Shown: positions 46,731-59,984, counted from the stretch's first letter. The stretch: DNA of 64,000 nt from Zantedeschia hybrid cultivar (GCA_030544215.1 JARZZO010000011.1:4698001-4762000), one strand, 5' to 3'. Made by a program: numbers and translations. The notes: a model not told the origin generated them from the letters alone.

Positions 46731-46813
46731 AGAAGTTTTCGGAAGGATGAGGAGGAGATGAGGGCAGGGCTTAAAAGAGAGCGAGGGAGAGGTGGTGATT
46801 AGTTCCGAGGTGC

Positions 46814-46870
46814 CACGTGACAGTTCTAGGTTTGGAGCTGCGAGCGTGCGAGGATAAAGATTATCTTATC
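46814..46870 (-). promoter_or_regulatory. Light-type promoter elements upstream of psbX
   Basis: A G-box CACGTG lies at 46814-46819. A GATAAG I-box lies on the minus strand at 46870-46865, with GATAATC overlapping it. Both are common in promoters of nuclear photosynthesis genes. They lie about 110-170 bp upstream of the proposed psbX start, with a weak TTTTAA word at about 46771-46776 between. Confidence 0.5.
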
Positions 46871-47219
46871 AGTGGCTCCGGTTTGCTTTCGGGCCAATCG
46901 GGGGATCCGAGATCTGATTTGTGGTGATTTGGCAATTTTGAGGGTCTTGTTCGTCGGATCTGTACGAGCTTGTCCTTTTCTTGTTTCTGTCTTTTTTTTT
47001 CTGAGATTTGGCAATTTTCAGCTTGAACAGTTTTCCTCAGATTTGTCTAGTTTAGATTTAAAAATCTACCTATGGCCATGTACCGGACATGGATTTGTTG
47101 CTTTCCTCGTTTTTCTAAATGTTGGGACGAGGAAAACATTAACTTAATTACCTCGTTTTCTCAAGTTCATCTGACTCGGATTCAAATAATCTGTTTATAG
47201 AGAGGTTGATCGGATCCAA

Positions 47220-47221
<2 letters not shown>
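46871..47221. other. Region upstream of psbX, nothing else recognised
   Basis: Plus-strand frame 46872-47147 has no known domain. Confidence 0.4.

Positions 47222-47268
<47 letters not shown>
47222..47268. repeat. (TA)n microsatellite
   Basis: About 23 TA units. Confidence 0.95.
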
Positions 47269-47270
<2 letters not shown>

Positions 47271-47331
47271 TGAACGTCCGGGTCAGGTTAAACTTATCAA
47301 AATCTCGTCCAAAGTTCCAAACACGTCATAT

Positions 47332-47741
47332 CTAGGACTGTAAATTAGGCGGGCTCAAGCTCAACTGGATTATGTGATAATTTAGGTCTAACTCACATTA
47401 AAATAGTCCAATTCAATTTTAATCCAATCTTAATTCAGCTCAAATTTAATCCAAGTTCAGTCCAAATTTAGTCCTAATTTAATAATAAGTGGGTTGGGTT
47501 AAGTTGAGTTGGACTGGTCCTGTTTATAAAGGATTTGTTAAAAGTGTTTTATTTTTTGTATGAATTATTATAAAAGTCAATATATTAAATTAGGCCAGTC
47601 CGTTTTCAACTCAAATCAGTCCAAATTTAACTAATTTCAACTCAAATTTAACATAAATTAATTTATATAATTTAGACTAACTCAATTTCCTTTAACATAA
47701 GTTAAGTTAGACGGACTTGTCCGCCTGATTGACACCTCTAG
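47332..47741. mobile_element. Non-autonomous DNA element with 23-bp terminal inverted repeats
   Basis: The left end CTAGGACTGTAAATTAGGCG matches the reverse complement of the right end, CTAGAGGTGTCAATCAGGCG. The 410-bp element is flanked by TCATAT at 47326-47331 and 47742-47747. The interior is AT-rich with many AATTTAA-like words and no coding capacity. The superfamily is left open because the exact duplication length is uncertain. Confidence 0.65.
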
Positions 47742-47747
47742 TCATAT

Positions 47748-50700
47748 CTTAGTGCAGTGTGCATTTGTCTTGGATGAACTGAGAGTAAATATGAGTCGCA
47801 TATATAGCTTTGAAACAAAAATAAGATAGACCTAATTCCTCCATGCTTAGACTTGGGCGTGTAAAAACTCACATTTGTCTTGGTATAAATTGTTCAACTT
47901 AGGTATGTAATAACTCATTCTTAGTATTGAAATATTACCGGCCGACTTTCTTTATTTTTTCATTATCCAAGAAAATGGATTATAGGATAATCTAAAGTGG
48001 TATAAAAAAATGGCTTCATCCTGACGCAAAAATTATAAGTATAATAATAATCTTATTTAGATACAAAATTATTTTTCAAATTCTCTATCCTTTTTCCCCA
48101 ATCTATCCCGAGATTCTCATCGATGTTTAAACATGTATCCATGTACGATCTAAATCCTAAGCTAGGCAATGCAGCGTACATACCTCGTCTGAGGGCCATT
48201 TTGGTTGTCCACCTTGAGAAATAATTTTGCACTGTTCTCACCGTCTCACGGGCAGTGCAATGCTTCCTTTATCTAATTAATGGATCAAATGACACGCAGT
48301 AATCATTCTGCTGGAGGTTCAGCAGGCCTTAAACCCCTGCATGACATCTTTTTGCGGATAAGGAGGGTGTGCATGAGTGTACCCCTGACTATGTAAGTCA
48401 ACTCAGTGACGGATCCATCTTATATTCAATAGAGTCTTGTGATTTTACTAAATTTTGAAAATTTTAAGAAGTCTAATAATCTTGACCTACTAAAGTAATT
48501 GACTCACTTATTTCGGCCTATTAGAGTGACATCATTAATTCATTGCTTTCGATTCAATAGAATAACCTCACTAATCTATTATTCAACTAAATAAAATTTA
48601 TGCTCAACCGACTATTTCTTTGTCTACCTCATTTCTATGGAAACTTGGCACGACAAGCTTGGTTGGCTGGAAGTTACGCTGTCCAACTAACATATCGAAT
48701 AGCGATCATTTTCTTTTTATAGTTAATGGCGGTGGGATAAAAAACACTGATGGGGGTGGGATGGGTGGGCTATGGAGACCATGGAGCGAGGAACTACATG
48801 GGCAGGAAGTTATTTATGGGAATCTCTAACGTCATTAGATCCTGGTTTTTTTTTGAAGGGGAGGGGGTGTGGAGGGTTGGAAATGGATTTTTGTTGGCGA
48901 CTCGAACGGACAGACCCATGAGGCCATGACCCCATGGGTGTGGTTGACGGATCCTTTGAAAGATTGCAAGGCCATAGCATTGTGGTGCTTCCCATCGCAC
49001 GCATAATCTAAAATAATTTAGGGTACTCCAAGGATAAAGAAAATATTATTTTATTTTATAATGTTTCACATAATGTATTCCAAATCCCACTAGAAAAATG
49101 AAAAAACGAGAGACATAGATATATGGGATATATCTTATCCATACTGAATTGCAGAAATATCAATGATAGAATCAATTTTGATTGAATAGAAATGGGTCAT
49201 CTGATAGAGATTAAAAAGAGAGAGGATGGGTAAAAAGTAGCAGTAAATGTTTTTTCGCTATAGGAATCAATATCTAATTAATTCAATATTTTTAAATAAA
49301 ATAAATAAATAATTAAAGTGAAAAAGATCACAATAGAATTCCTGTCTCAAATCAAAAGTATGCCTAATGTCCAAGAGCTATAAGAGATATGCCTAATATC
49401 TAATCAAACCCATTCGACCATCATTGACATTTTTTTGATTAATGACTCTGTGTTAAATTCGACTCTCAATAGTGCATTGCTAAATTGAACTCTAACAGTA
49501 CAGAAGAAGAGGGAGGGGTGGGAACCAGACTCCTCTGTATTACCTCCAGAGCATAGATGGAGTTAATGCTTGATAGAGAAAGGAAGACAGCCCCACCTTA
49601 TAAACATAATAATCACAATTCCTAACAATTGATATGAAACTAATCACAAAAACTTTAGCTTCTGTCTCTCTTCGGAGTTATACTTGCTGCAATGCTCCCT
49701 GCTGCACGCATGGGTCTTGCAGTGAGTAAACCCAAAAAAAAAATTGAAATTCTTTTCAGGTTGTCCCCAAGGCCTAAAAGAAAATCTGAAAATTCAAAAA
49801 TCATTATTAGGCTTAGTCTGCTAAAGACTTTTTTACTATGTATTGGAGTTCGATTTTTGAATTTTCAGATTTTTTAGAATGTCCGATTGATGATCGACCT
49901 GCACGAACGTCTATGACACATTGGAGGCTACCAAAAAGATCAAAAAACATAAAATTTATATACCACTACAATACCCGTACGTGCAACAACAAAGACATTG
50001 CAGCAATTATAACTCCTCTGTCCGTCCTCGCTTAATTTGGGTACCCGAACGGAAGTCTCGTCTCCTATCAGTGGAATCCAAGTGTTGTGTCGTCCAACGG
50101 GGGGGCCCGTGGTGGACAGAGCCCAAAATTTCAATAAACAATTGATGGGCCTTTTCTGGATCGTACGCACCCAGCATCGGCTCATCGTCTAGTGCGTAGT
50201 GACTTACGACAATCCATTCAAGATGGCCTTTTGGAGGAAACCCCTAAAAATAATGGATATATACACGTATAAAGGCACTTTATGCCATACGTAATTTGTT
50301 TAAGCATTCACATATGGTGCACAAACCTTCTTGTGTGGTGCCCAACTCCATAGGCGATGATAACCATGATCATTTGAGGGTTTATCCATGTTCCATATTT
50401 TATACTGGATTCTCTTCCATTCCACGGATAAGTTCCTTTTTGTGGATCGTTTCATATCCATTCCTGTTTATGACCACCAAGAATCGAATCCTTCCAAAGC
50501 GTTGTAGATTCTCAAGTCTTCCAGTAGGGATGCAACCAGGTTAGATTCTATGACCTTATTCGTTATATTATTAGTTTAAAATTAAAGATTATCCATTGAT
50601 TGACCTAAGCTATAATAATTAATTAGATAATTAGATTATTAGCATATCATATGCATATGGTTAGAATAGATAGGTGTGTAATGCTCCCTATGAGACTATA

Positions 50701-53700
50701 ATAGTCTTTCATCGCATCAATAAATGAAGAAACAAAGAATATACCAGTTATTAACATATTATCTAAATAATATGGATGGTAAATTTTTTTATTCAAAATT
50801 TTGAATCCAGGACTCTGAATTTTAAAAGATATATACCAAAAAATGAGTTTAAACGTAAGTTTAACTGTTCAAGCTAAAACAGGTCCAACTGTTGTAGTTG
50901 TACCTTGTATAGTATGAGACTATTCTCCAACAAGAATTGCCTTGATTGTATTTGTTTCACTTTGTTACTTTCCATCGTGTTGCTGAATAGTGCCTTGACC
51001 TAACAACATGACTGTGCATGCCCTCACACACGCACAACAGAGCACTTCAACTACCTCAAACTAAGGGTCAGAAGGCTACTCAATCGAAGGGGCCACCAGA
51101 TTACATGGTCTCTCCAGAATCTAGTTTGTTCCCACTTCCTCCTGCCTCCCTTCACCAAAACATGATAAGAATTTCTGAAGATTCCATTTGTTCTCCCTGT
51201 GGCGATAGGAGAAAGAAGGCCGAATCACCGATGGAGTGGTCCCTTAATGCTTGTTGAGCACTCATGCATAGAACCCCATTCATACTTCCACGCACCAAAA
51301 TATGTTGTGGTATCAATTAAAGAAAGTAGACCTTCTATGGTCTTTGTTGGTTCCGAGTCGATCGGTATAACAATGTGAAACGGCGGGGGACCATACTATA
51401 TATCTACTATCAAGCAAGTCTAAGAACGAAAAAATAACAAACTGTCAACAAGTAGAAAAAACTCTCGAGTCTCATGTCACGCACGAGTTCGAACTCCCGT
51501 CCCCTATCTAAATTAAGATGGATGTCATCAGTGGTGGACGCATAAATTTTGTTCAGTAGGATCATTCAGACATTAGGTCATAAGTATGATTGAGTTAATG
51601 AGATTTTGGATTAATCATATAGAGTCCTGAGTTGGACCAATGAGATCTTAAGTTATGTCAGTAGGGTCTCGAGATAGACTGCTTTGAATTGAATTAATAA
51701 GTTTGGCAAAATTTAATGAGATCCAAAATCCCACTTGATGAACGTTGGATCCGCCACTGAATGTCATCACTACACTGGGTGCAACTAGCCGATGAAAGGC
51801 CCTTGTCAATGTCTCCACAAGAAATACTTTTTCATTAGTACTCATACTTTTCCTTTAACACCAACGGGCGTCATAGAAAGTCTAGTCTTATAATTGCAAT
51901 ATGTGAGAAGTAGTGAATGTTTAGAATACTGCAGAGTACGTAGACACGTCCATACACAACAGGCCATCTCTAGAATGGAAAATGTGTGACTACTCCCTCA
52001 AGCCCTCTCCAATTTCTTGAAGAGAACTTTATTTTGTAAGTACCACAGAAGGCTCAAAATGATCATTCCAATAGGTCATAGTATTTCTAAGGTACACATA
52101 CCTGGAACAATCCATAATTTTTCTCTCTGCATTTTCGTGTAAGCTAACTGGCAGCAGCTTGTTTCTGGGTTTTTGAAGAAAAAAATGTAATGAACTTTGG
52201 CCTAGTTTAGGCCAACTGGAGCCTCTTCTGACTTTGACAGGCTTTAAGTTGTTCCCTCCTCGCCCTTGATGTTATGTACGCCATTCTGTTCACGTCAACT
52301 TTCTCTTCCCCTAGTCGTGGTGGCTTTTTCGTGCGGGTTGTATATAAAACAAGAAAAAATATATTAATGGGAAGAAAAAAATGAAGTCTCTTAATTTTGT
52401 GTATTTATTAGTGAACAGGGAGGAAAAGGATTATTTAACATTGAGAGTAATAGTTATATTTTTATCTTTATCCTTAAAATAAAAATTATATCCTTAACAT
52501 TATTACTATCCTTATATACCCACATCTTTATCCTTAAATATAAACAAATGCATAAAGGTTAAATTATCCGACGATATATTATTCCATACATTTTACACAA
52601 ATTGTTAGATTATAAATTTTCATTATATGCATGAAATGTAATTATCAGAAAACAAACATCAATGTAATTACTTTTAACTTCAAATTTATCATGTGAATAA
52701 ACATATAGCTTAATAAAGTCATACTTATGAAGAAAGTAAATTAACAAATTTACTAGTTACGTGTAAAATAAAATTAAGAAGTTAAGCATTGTACCATATA
52801 TAAGTATATATTAAGATGTCATGCCTTAACTTGTACATTTGTCAAATTTTTTTAAAGATTGTATGTTTCTACAAATATGTTATATTGAAATACTAAAATA
52901 AAATATGTTTTCATAAGTATGTTGCATTATAATATTATAATATAAAAATATAAAAGTAAATAGTTGTTTCCTAATCTTTATCCTAAATAAAAAAGATAAG
53001 AATAACATCCTTTTTCTTATCCTTAAATTTATATCCTCATAAGTTCTATAAGCTAAGGATAAGGACGGATATTTCATATTATCTTTTTCTGTTTTCATCC
53101 ATATTTGTGAATACGTGATCAAATGTATAAAATTTATTGATAATTGTAAAATAATTTATTCGGACAACTACATGATTATGTCTTCTATTATTTCAAAAAT
53201 TATAATGCCTTTCTAATTTGAGTTTATGCTATTAAATTAACTATTTTGTGTTTTACTCAAAATTTGTTTGTTAAATATGTGTTCATAAAGTTAACTAAGA
53301 ATTATAAAATATCTATGAAATTGAGATTTTTATTTTCTACTTTGAAACTTGCTTTCACCAAAGTTAAATATCTAATGATATGAATAACCCGATAACATAT
53401 TGGTTTTGCTTGACTTTTTTATCCTCTTTATATTGGATTTCATTTGCCTCGCATTTCTTTAACTTAGTTGTTCAAATTTCTGTAATAATTTGATAATTAC
53501 TTATCTTATTGACTTTCATCTATGGTATAATCCAATCTGAACTATGCCTAAACCCAGTCTGCATGAGGATGGAACGCGCATGTGGATTGTGCATTAACCA
53601 ACCTTCTATGTCAACGGTCAACAAAGCTTGATGTTTGATCTGATTTTATTTAACTGCAATAAATTTTGAATATTTCTCTGATCTCCAATCTGTAGTGAGC

Positions 53701-56244
53701 TTCATGTAGAAGAAATTATGTATCTTCCAATGCATTGCAGTTTTACTTATTCATATAAATTAATGCGGGAGAGTCATATTTTGGTAAAAAAAATCTAAAA
53801 AATTGTGTGGCACCTCTTGGCACTGTAGAGTACTCCTCTATCTGCAGTAGGTGAAGAAGTCACATGTTCACATCTCACTCAAACATTTTGAAGGAATTGT
53901 CCCCCGTAGACCTCTTCGCCCTCAAGGTGTTTTCATGCTTATCTATCCACTCAAAAAAAAATGGAGGAATTCCCACTACTAGGCGGTTTGGGATCTTACT
54001 TTTAGAAACAGGGGTCATCCTGTCCAGTTATTGGGTTACTCTCAAAAAATAAAATAAAAAAAATATTAGAATTTTCAAATTTGAGATTTCCATAGTTAAA
54101 CTCTCAACTTACTTAGAGTTAGGATATATATAACCGGTACACCATTGGCTTCAAAATGGCTCCATAGCCAAGTCTATTGCACTGCACATAGCACCCGTAG
54201 GCAGGGACCGCCACAGGATTGGGGTCTCTTTTTGCCTCTTTTTGCCACTACGTACGACTTCATCTTTTACCTCTTTTCCATCGTAGGCGTTTCCTCCAAA
54301 CGCCCGTAGAGATATGCCCTGGGAAGGCATCCAAAGATTGAAGAAGGAAATTCCACGTGAAGGATACGGAAGGATTCCAATTTCCCATGCACTCCCAAGT
54401 GCCGTATTACTCGGTAACAACGCCTCAACTGATCAAACCCTGCTGTAGGCAAACCTTAGGGTTTTAATCCATGTACGTTGTACATGCTTCTTTAAATTGT
54501 AGGATGGGACATAAATAACTATGTTCGAACCACATAAAAGCCTACAACGCCTTGATTAATGGATGTCGACATTCGAATACTTCTAAGTGTTTGAGACAGT
54601 GAGACGAGCCCTTTTTGTGCAATGGGTTCCTCCGAGGTCAGCATAACCACCCAAATAAGGCAAATTTGTCACATGATAGATATATCTTAATCAATTCAAG
54701 TAAGAATGTCATAAAATAAAAGGTTTCCTACAAGCCTTGAATTAGCTGATATTAGGCTTAATTTCATTTGAGGGAGAAATTGGGATCATATCATATCTCT
54801 TGCAATATTATATGGGTTGATCTACAACTTTGTCGAGGCCTATGCATATTCGCCCGGTCTCCACAAGTCGTTGCATTGGTAGAGAGAATATGATTCCTCA
54901 CAGGAAAATCATTAGACCTAAATAATCATTAGTTCAAAAATGGTATAATAGGTACGGCAATACCAAAAAAAAACTATTTAGAGAGAAAGTTTAAAGATAT
55001 TTAAATTTGAACCTCTTCTTTAAAAAAAGATAATAAATAATACAAAATCAACTGAGCCATCTTTTTAGAGAAAAGGAAATGAAATGTTAATGATTTTTCG
55101 TCAAAATGCAATATTTATCAAATGTCATAACTGATTCTTTATGCATCTTATTCACGAGTTTTCCATCAAATTCGATCTTTTTACCCATTACCAATGAGGT
55201 TTTCACACCGTCCACAAATCTTCTGTACCACCCACAAATCTTTAGCAGCGGCACATGATGTAATTTTTCTTCTATCTAAACGTGTTCCATAATTCAGTTG
55301 GAATACTACTAGTTTTCACTTTAACTCCAAGCCTAAGAGTCTACCCTAATGCCGTGCTACATGTGTTTCGGATGTGTCCTGTTCTTTGTACGGGGGCCAC
55401 TGTAGTGCAACCACAGCTAGGCAAGAGGGGGTCAATTCATTCAGCTGGACTGGGGTAGATTTTAAAATAAAAAGTCTTATGTTTGGTGCATATCTATTTG
55501 AATTTACCCTAAAGAGTAACGTTAACCTTCTCTCTCTCTCTCAAAAAAAAAAAAAAAAAAAAACGCCTTCTTTCCAATTGCTCCATGAGTCCTACGCTAA
55601 TTAAATGACATGTTTCAAAGATTTCAAAACATGTTAGAATAATCTCAGATTAGAAAAGAAATAGAAAAATAATACTTAATATAGATGGTGTCTATTCTAC
55701 TCATCATTTTAAAATTTTGAGTTGGATGACCCAATAACCAGGTTACGAATCAAGCCACATACTCCTTATTTGTAGTCTACGTGATAAAGTATAAGTCGGC
55801 TTGCACATGAGGGGATGTGTTAGAATAGTCCCATATCGGATAAATGACAAAAGAAATAACTTTTAAATATAACTCAAAACCTTAAAGTATTGAGTAGAAT
55901 AGGCACTATCTATATTAAGTATTATTTATTTTGTCTTTTTTTCAATATGAGATTACTGTAACGTGCCCGTTCACTTGCAAGTCAATCTTAAGCTCTGTCA
56001 TATAGACCACAAAGATGAGGTGTGCAACCCGATTCATAATTATAAACTTTGATATCATATTGAAGTTATTGGACCATCCAACTAAAAATAGTAAAATATT
56101 GTGTGAAATAGGCGCCATGTATTTAAACTTTGTTTCTCTTGTTCTTTATGCGACGTGAAATTATTCTAACAGAACATGTTTTTTCTTCTCCGCATGACCA
56201 CAAAAATAAAGAAACACTACGAGTTCTCTTTTTTGGGATGGCAG

Positions 56245-56245
<1 letters not shown>
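47748..56245. other. Long intergenic stretch, no gene recognised
   Basis: 8.5 kb of mostly AT-rich DNA. Open frames at 50296-50544, 51018-51257 and 54151-54452 (minus) were read and show no known domain. A CT-rich word and an A run of about 21 lie at 55531-55563. Near-repeats occur at about 55620-55700 and 55820-55930: a TTAGAATA-ATCTCA/GTCCCA word and an inverse pair AATACTTAATATAGATGGTG / CTATATTAAGTATTATT. These suggest a foldback relic of about 300 bp, but the boundaries are unclear. Confidence 0.4.

Positions 56246-56307
<62 letters not shown>
56246..56307. repeat. (TA)n microsatellite, about 31 units
   Basis: Uninterrupted TA run of about 62 bp. Confidence 0.95.
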
Positions 56308-56309
<2 letters not shown>

Positions 56310-57032
56310 GCTAAAATGTGAACTACTGTAGATAGTACGGTCGCGTACTGGTTTGAGTCTCATTCTCATATTAAAAAAATAAAAAAATATATAAATTTTT
56401 AAATATTCAATAACCTTCTTATAGTTGTTTTCATCGCATGGAATTTTATTTTGACTGTCCGATTGTAGTTTAGTCTTGAAACTCGATCTTACCTGTACAT
56501 CGGCACATGTAAATCTTGATTTTTAAAAATAATTAAAAAATATAAAAAATCAGATTAGTCCCTACCGTAGCTCACATCCGTTGGAGTTTTAACATCCATT
56601 ACCAATTTACCAATGTAAAATTAGATGGCATACGTTAAAAGTCTCACGATCCAACGGTCAAACTTAAGCTAAAAGTGTGTGTGTGTGAGAGAGAGAGAGA
56701 GAGTTTTGCTAGTGTATGGCTATTGAAAAATATACGGACTAGCTGTATGTAACTGTGACTCTCCGATCAAGATCAGTCCCGCACGAGAATGTTTCCGTTT
56801 GAGATGGCATCCATGCGAGTGCCCCCTATTCGTGGCTTTCACCCCGCGTGGGACGAGAAGCCACTTGGACCCAGAAGGTGCCATGCTAGAGCCCCCCGTG
56901 AATTTGGGGGCGCCTAAGGCATCTGCAATGGTTTTTTTTTCTTTTTTGAAGCCTCAATCAGATGAAATTTGACGGTTGAGGCGAACTGTACGGTCACGCC
57001 GCACCAAATGCTTTGGCCATATATATATATAT
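56308..57032. other. Intergenic with a possible TA-associated element
   Basis: The segment from the (TA)n end to the (GT)n(GA)n tract at about 56673-56702 carries text like the interior of the element at 57033-57431 (TTTTTAAATATTCAATA followed by GTTTTCATCGCATGG). It may be a second, less well-bounded member of that family. The rest, up to the TA run at 57018-57032, is unremarkable. Confidence 0.35.
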
Positions 57033-57431
57033 GGGAATGAATCAAATGAGTCCCCCCTCTCCTCCCCTCCTCCTCCGAAATTTTCTTTTTTCCATGCTTA
57101 AAAAATAATAATTTTTAAATATTCAAATAGGTCTTTTATAATTATTTTCATCCATATAGTTTTAACTTTTACCGTCTAATCTTGAAAATTGATTGAAGCC
57201 ATCCGATTGAGTACATATAAAAAATAATACCTAAAAATATTAAACAAATAGTCAATTATATATGGGGCCAGCTAAAATGTGCCCCAAGAAATTATATATG
57301 GGCCGGCTAAAATGCACCCCAAGGTACATCTAACTTAGATGCACCCCTCCTCAAATCTCCACATTCCGACCTCAAAAAAAAAGAAAAAGGAAAAATAAGG
57401 ATACGTCTCGGGGTGGATTTGATCCTTTCCC
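57033..57431. mobile_element. MITE-like element next to a TA run
   Basis: The left end GGGAATGAATCAAATGAGTC and the right end in reverse complement, GGGAAAGGATCAAATCCACC, match over about 25 bp. The element directly follows (TA)n and precedes TAAGATATATG. Inside, a phrase of about 35 bp (TATATGGGGCCAGCTAAAAT / TATATGGGCCGGCTAAAATG) is duplicated at about 57258 and 57294. No coding capacity. Confidence 0.55.
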
Positions 57432-59410
57432 TAAGATATATGTGTGTGTGTGAAAATGATATAATCTGTTGTCCCATCTTAATCTGCTAGCAGCCGAATA
57501 TATCAAGAATTAATGGATCTATATTGGATAATTTCAGAAAGGAAAAAAAGGGGAAAAAACACGCTGATCTCTTATAGCTCAGTATTCTCTGAGGTTAGTC
57601 ATTAATAAAAAACAGATTCAAATTTCACCACCAGGAAAACTAAAATTATGAAGTTTTTAATGTGTATAATTCCTTTAATTTGCAAGTGAATAAAATTATA
57701 AGTGATAACACAATGATGACGTTCATTGTGATCAATGGTCCAAGTATTTACATAATTCGGCTCTCGTGTTTAGACTCTCCACACCCTTCTGCAGTGGCTT
57801 CCTTATCATAGTCTTCAGTGTGATAGACTCTTGTCTCTGATATAAAAAAAATAGTTCAATCGATTCCCAAACACAATTATGCTCCCGAATTCTCTATAAA
57901 TTTATCGTTAACTGCACGTGGGTTCTCTGAAGATGATGGGTTCTTTTGGACATGATTCCTTTTATTATTAATACTTATGTAATAATGTGGGGTGTCATTG
58001 TGGATGGGGGTGAACTTTCACCGTCAAACGTGGGCAGAATGTGCACATGAGAACACAAAGGCCCTCTCGTCAGTATCAACAGATCTCTATCCTGCACAAC
58101 TCGCTCACTCCCCTAGCAGCTTGTTGCCCTAGAATCAATTAGCTAATCACGCTGGGTTCATACACCTTTATTTGTTAAAAAGAAATTTATGCATGGAGGG
58201 ACTAAGATACCAACAGCAATCTATTGTATAGAATTGAGATCATTTACTTTAATTTTCCTATATTGATAGTAAAGAAAGTAGAGTAAGCAATCTCCATAGA
58301 TAGTGAATAGGCTTGTCTAATTGCAGGTGAGAATTGGACTTCAGTTAAGTGCAATGATGAGGGGAATTTTTCAAGACAACCTCTCATGGGAAATTTTTCC
58401 ATGAGAAGTTTTTTATTCTCCATGAGGGATTTTTTTTTTTTTGAAGAAACTTCCTCTCCACCTTTTGGTTTGCCTACTTCCTATCTTCACCTGCACTTAT
58501 ACATATTCAGCTAACACCTAATGAGATAGTATAAAGCCTTTATGGGGCGGCCATCTTGATTTCGACTTGATTGGTAACTAATTGTACAAAAATTATATCC
58601 ACCGTTTCCCCTTTTGGAAAAATTTACCTTTATCCAACCGGTGTTATGAATAAATTACAAGTAAATTCTTACTATCTCAATCTTTTTACAAAAAAATTCT
58701 GAGGGACTCTTTTGTAATACTCTCGAGTTTTTTTTTAATAACATTCTGGAGCATTACACCAATTCAGAGGAGATTGTGAAGGCTTAAAAATAAATAATTA
58801 GATTAGAGAAACTTTTTGTAAATACACTATATTTTCGATGGTTAAAGCATAATTATATCATAAAAAGATGCAATTTTTGAAACAAGGAGGGTGCAGACTA
58901 CATACCCACATAACACCTCACAGTTGGCTGCCGATTCAATGGTGGCCTTAGAAGATCCGCATTCAACAGCAAAACAATTGCTTGGAAAGAAATCTTTGAA
59001 AGGGTAGGATAAGAGAGGAAAAGGAGGAAAGTGGGAAGAGAGAGAATTCACTTCCTTGAAAACAACATCAGAGAGAGAGATCAACTCTCTCCAATAGTAC
59101 AGATGGAATCTACTAACTAGGACCCTCGTGTGCATGCAGCATTAACAATTGCCTCCTTTTGTTTTGTCAACCTGGATATTGTTTTTTTATCGAGTAAAAA
59201 TAGTTAACGGCCAGCTAACATTCCTGATCCCTTGTGTCCTATCTGTTTCCTTCGCATATTTTACACTCCGCATGATTAATTAATCTTGACAAGCACAGCT
59301 TTTTACCTTCTTTCCCATCTTAATGTAATATAATGAGCTTTTACTGCACAGGGGTGTCCATGTGGGGCGCCCTTCCTTTTCGATTCCCGTTTCAGGTAAG
59401 CATCCCTTGA
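57432..59410. other. Intergenic upstream of the BIG GRAIN gene, nothing certain
   Basis: AT-rich. TCATGGGAAATTTTTCCATG at about 58384 is a short palindrome; related text (CATTTCCCACGAGAAGTTTTC) occurs at the far right edge (about 63970), perhaps ends of a shared MITE. The minus-strand frame 58842-59135 has no domain. Confidence 0.4.
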
Positions 59411-59431
59411 TGGGCCCACGGCCGGCCCATG
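59411..59431. promoter_or_regulatory. TGGGCCCA / GGCCCAT motifs upstream of the BIG GRAIN gene
   Basis: TGGGCCCA at 59411-59418 and GGCCCAT at 59425-59431 are site II/TCP-type motifs. They lie about 200 bp upstream of the TATA-like word. Functional use is inferred from motif and position only. Confidence 0.35.
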
Positions 59432-59620
59432 AAGCGACGGCGCCATCAAGCCCACTAGGCCTCCCTGCGCGTGAGGTCTCATCTGAGGGGGAGCGCACCT
59501 ATGCCACCTAAGTCCCGTCCCCTTCCTCCTCAAAAGCCAGAAGCAAAGGCACTGGGGAGTACGCAGTAGAGAGTCAGTAGAGACGGCAGACCACTCCTCT
59601 CTCTCTCTCCCTCTACCCCA

Positions 59621-59627
59621 TATATTA
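59621..59627 (+). promoter_or_regulatory. TATA-like box of the BIG GRAIN gene
   Basis: TATATTA is preceded by a CT-rich block and followed by CT-rich leader sequence. Transcription would start near 59650-59660, giving a leader of about 365 bases. Confidence 0.4.
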
Positions 59628-59639
59628 GCCTCTCCTCGT

Positions 59640-59959
59640 CTTTCTTCGGGTAAGCACTGCTCTGCGATCTCTCTCTCTCTCTCTCTCTCTACACGCACAC
59701 ACACATATGTTAGCTTCTCTTCTCGTCTTCCTTCTGTTGAGCACTACTCTGCCTCTCCCTCTCTCTCCACACTCGTAAGCACTGCTCTCTCTACACCTGT
59801 CTGTTTACATATTTATCTATCTATCTATCTCTACCTATATCTCTCGCCACTCTCTACACCTGTTTGTTTACATATCTATCTATCTATCTCTACCTATATC
59901 TCTCGCCACTCTTCCCACGTATTCTCTTCCCGTCTTCCTTCTGGTAAACATCTCTCTCT
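59640..59959 (+). repeat. Duplicated CT-rich leader blocks
   Basis: A block of about 62 bp (CTCTACACCTGTCTGTTTAC ... CTCGCCACT) at about 59789-59850 is repeated at 59851-59910. A second theme (CTCGTCTTTCTTCGGGTAAG, CTCGTCTTCCTTCTGTTGAG, CCCGTCTTCCTTCTGGTAAA) recurs at 59635, 59723 and 59930. The leader thus grew by nested duplication. Confidence 0.75.
59707..59778 (+). other. Possible upstream ORF in the BIG GRAIN leader (23 codons)
   Basis: ATG at 59707 to TAA at 59776-59778. The peptide is hydrophobic (MLASLLVFLLLSTTLPL). It lies within the leader only if transcription starts at the TATA-like box at 59621; it could then reduce translation of the main ORF. No conservation data are available. 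Confidence 0.3.
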
Positions 59960-59984
59960 CCCCCCCCCCCCCCCCCCCCCCCCC
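59960..59984. repeat. Run of 25 C
   Basis: Uninterrupted C run 40 bases upstream of the main start codon. Its exact length is easily misread by sequencing. Confidence 0.9.

Noticed and set aside
51470..51510. GAGTTCGAACTCCCGTCCCC, similar to a polymerase III B box
   Set aside because: No matching A box or cloverleaf found upstream, so neither a tRNA nor a SINE could be supported.
54151..54452. Two minus-strand frames of 89 and 61 codons
   Set aside because: No recognisable family and no neighbouring exons; kept as chance.
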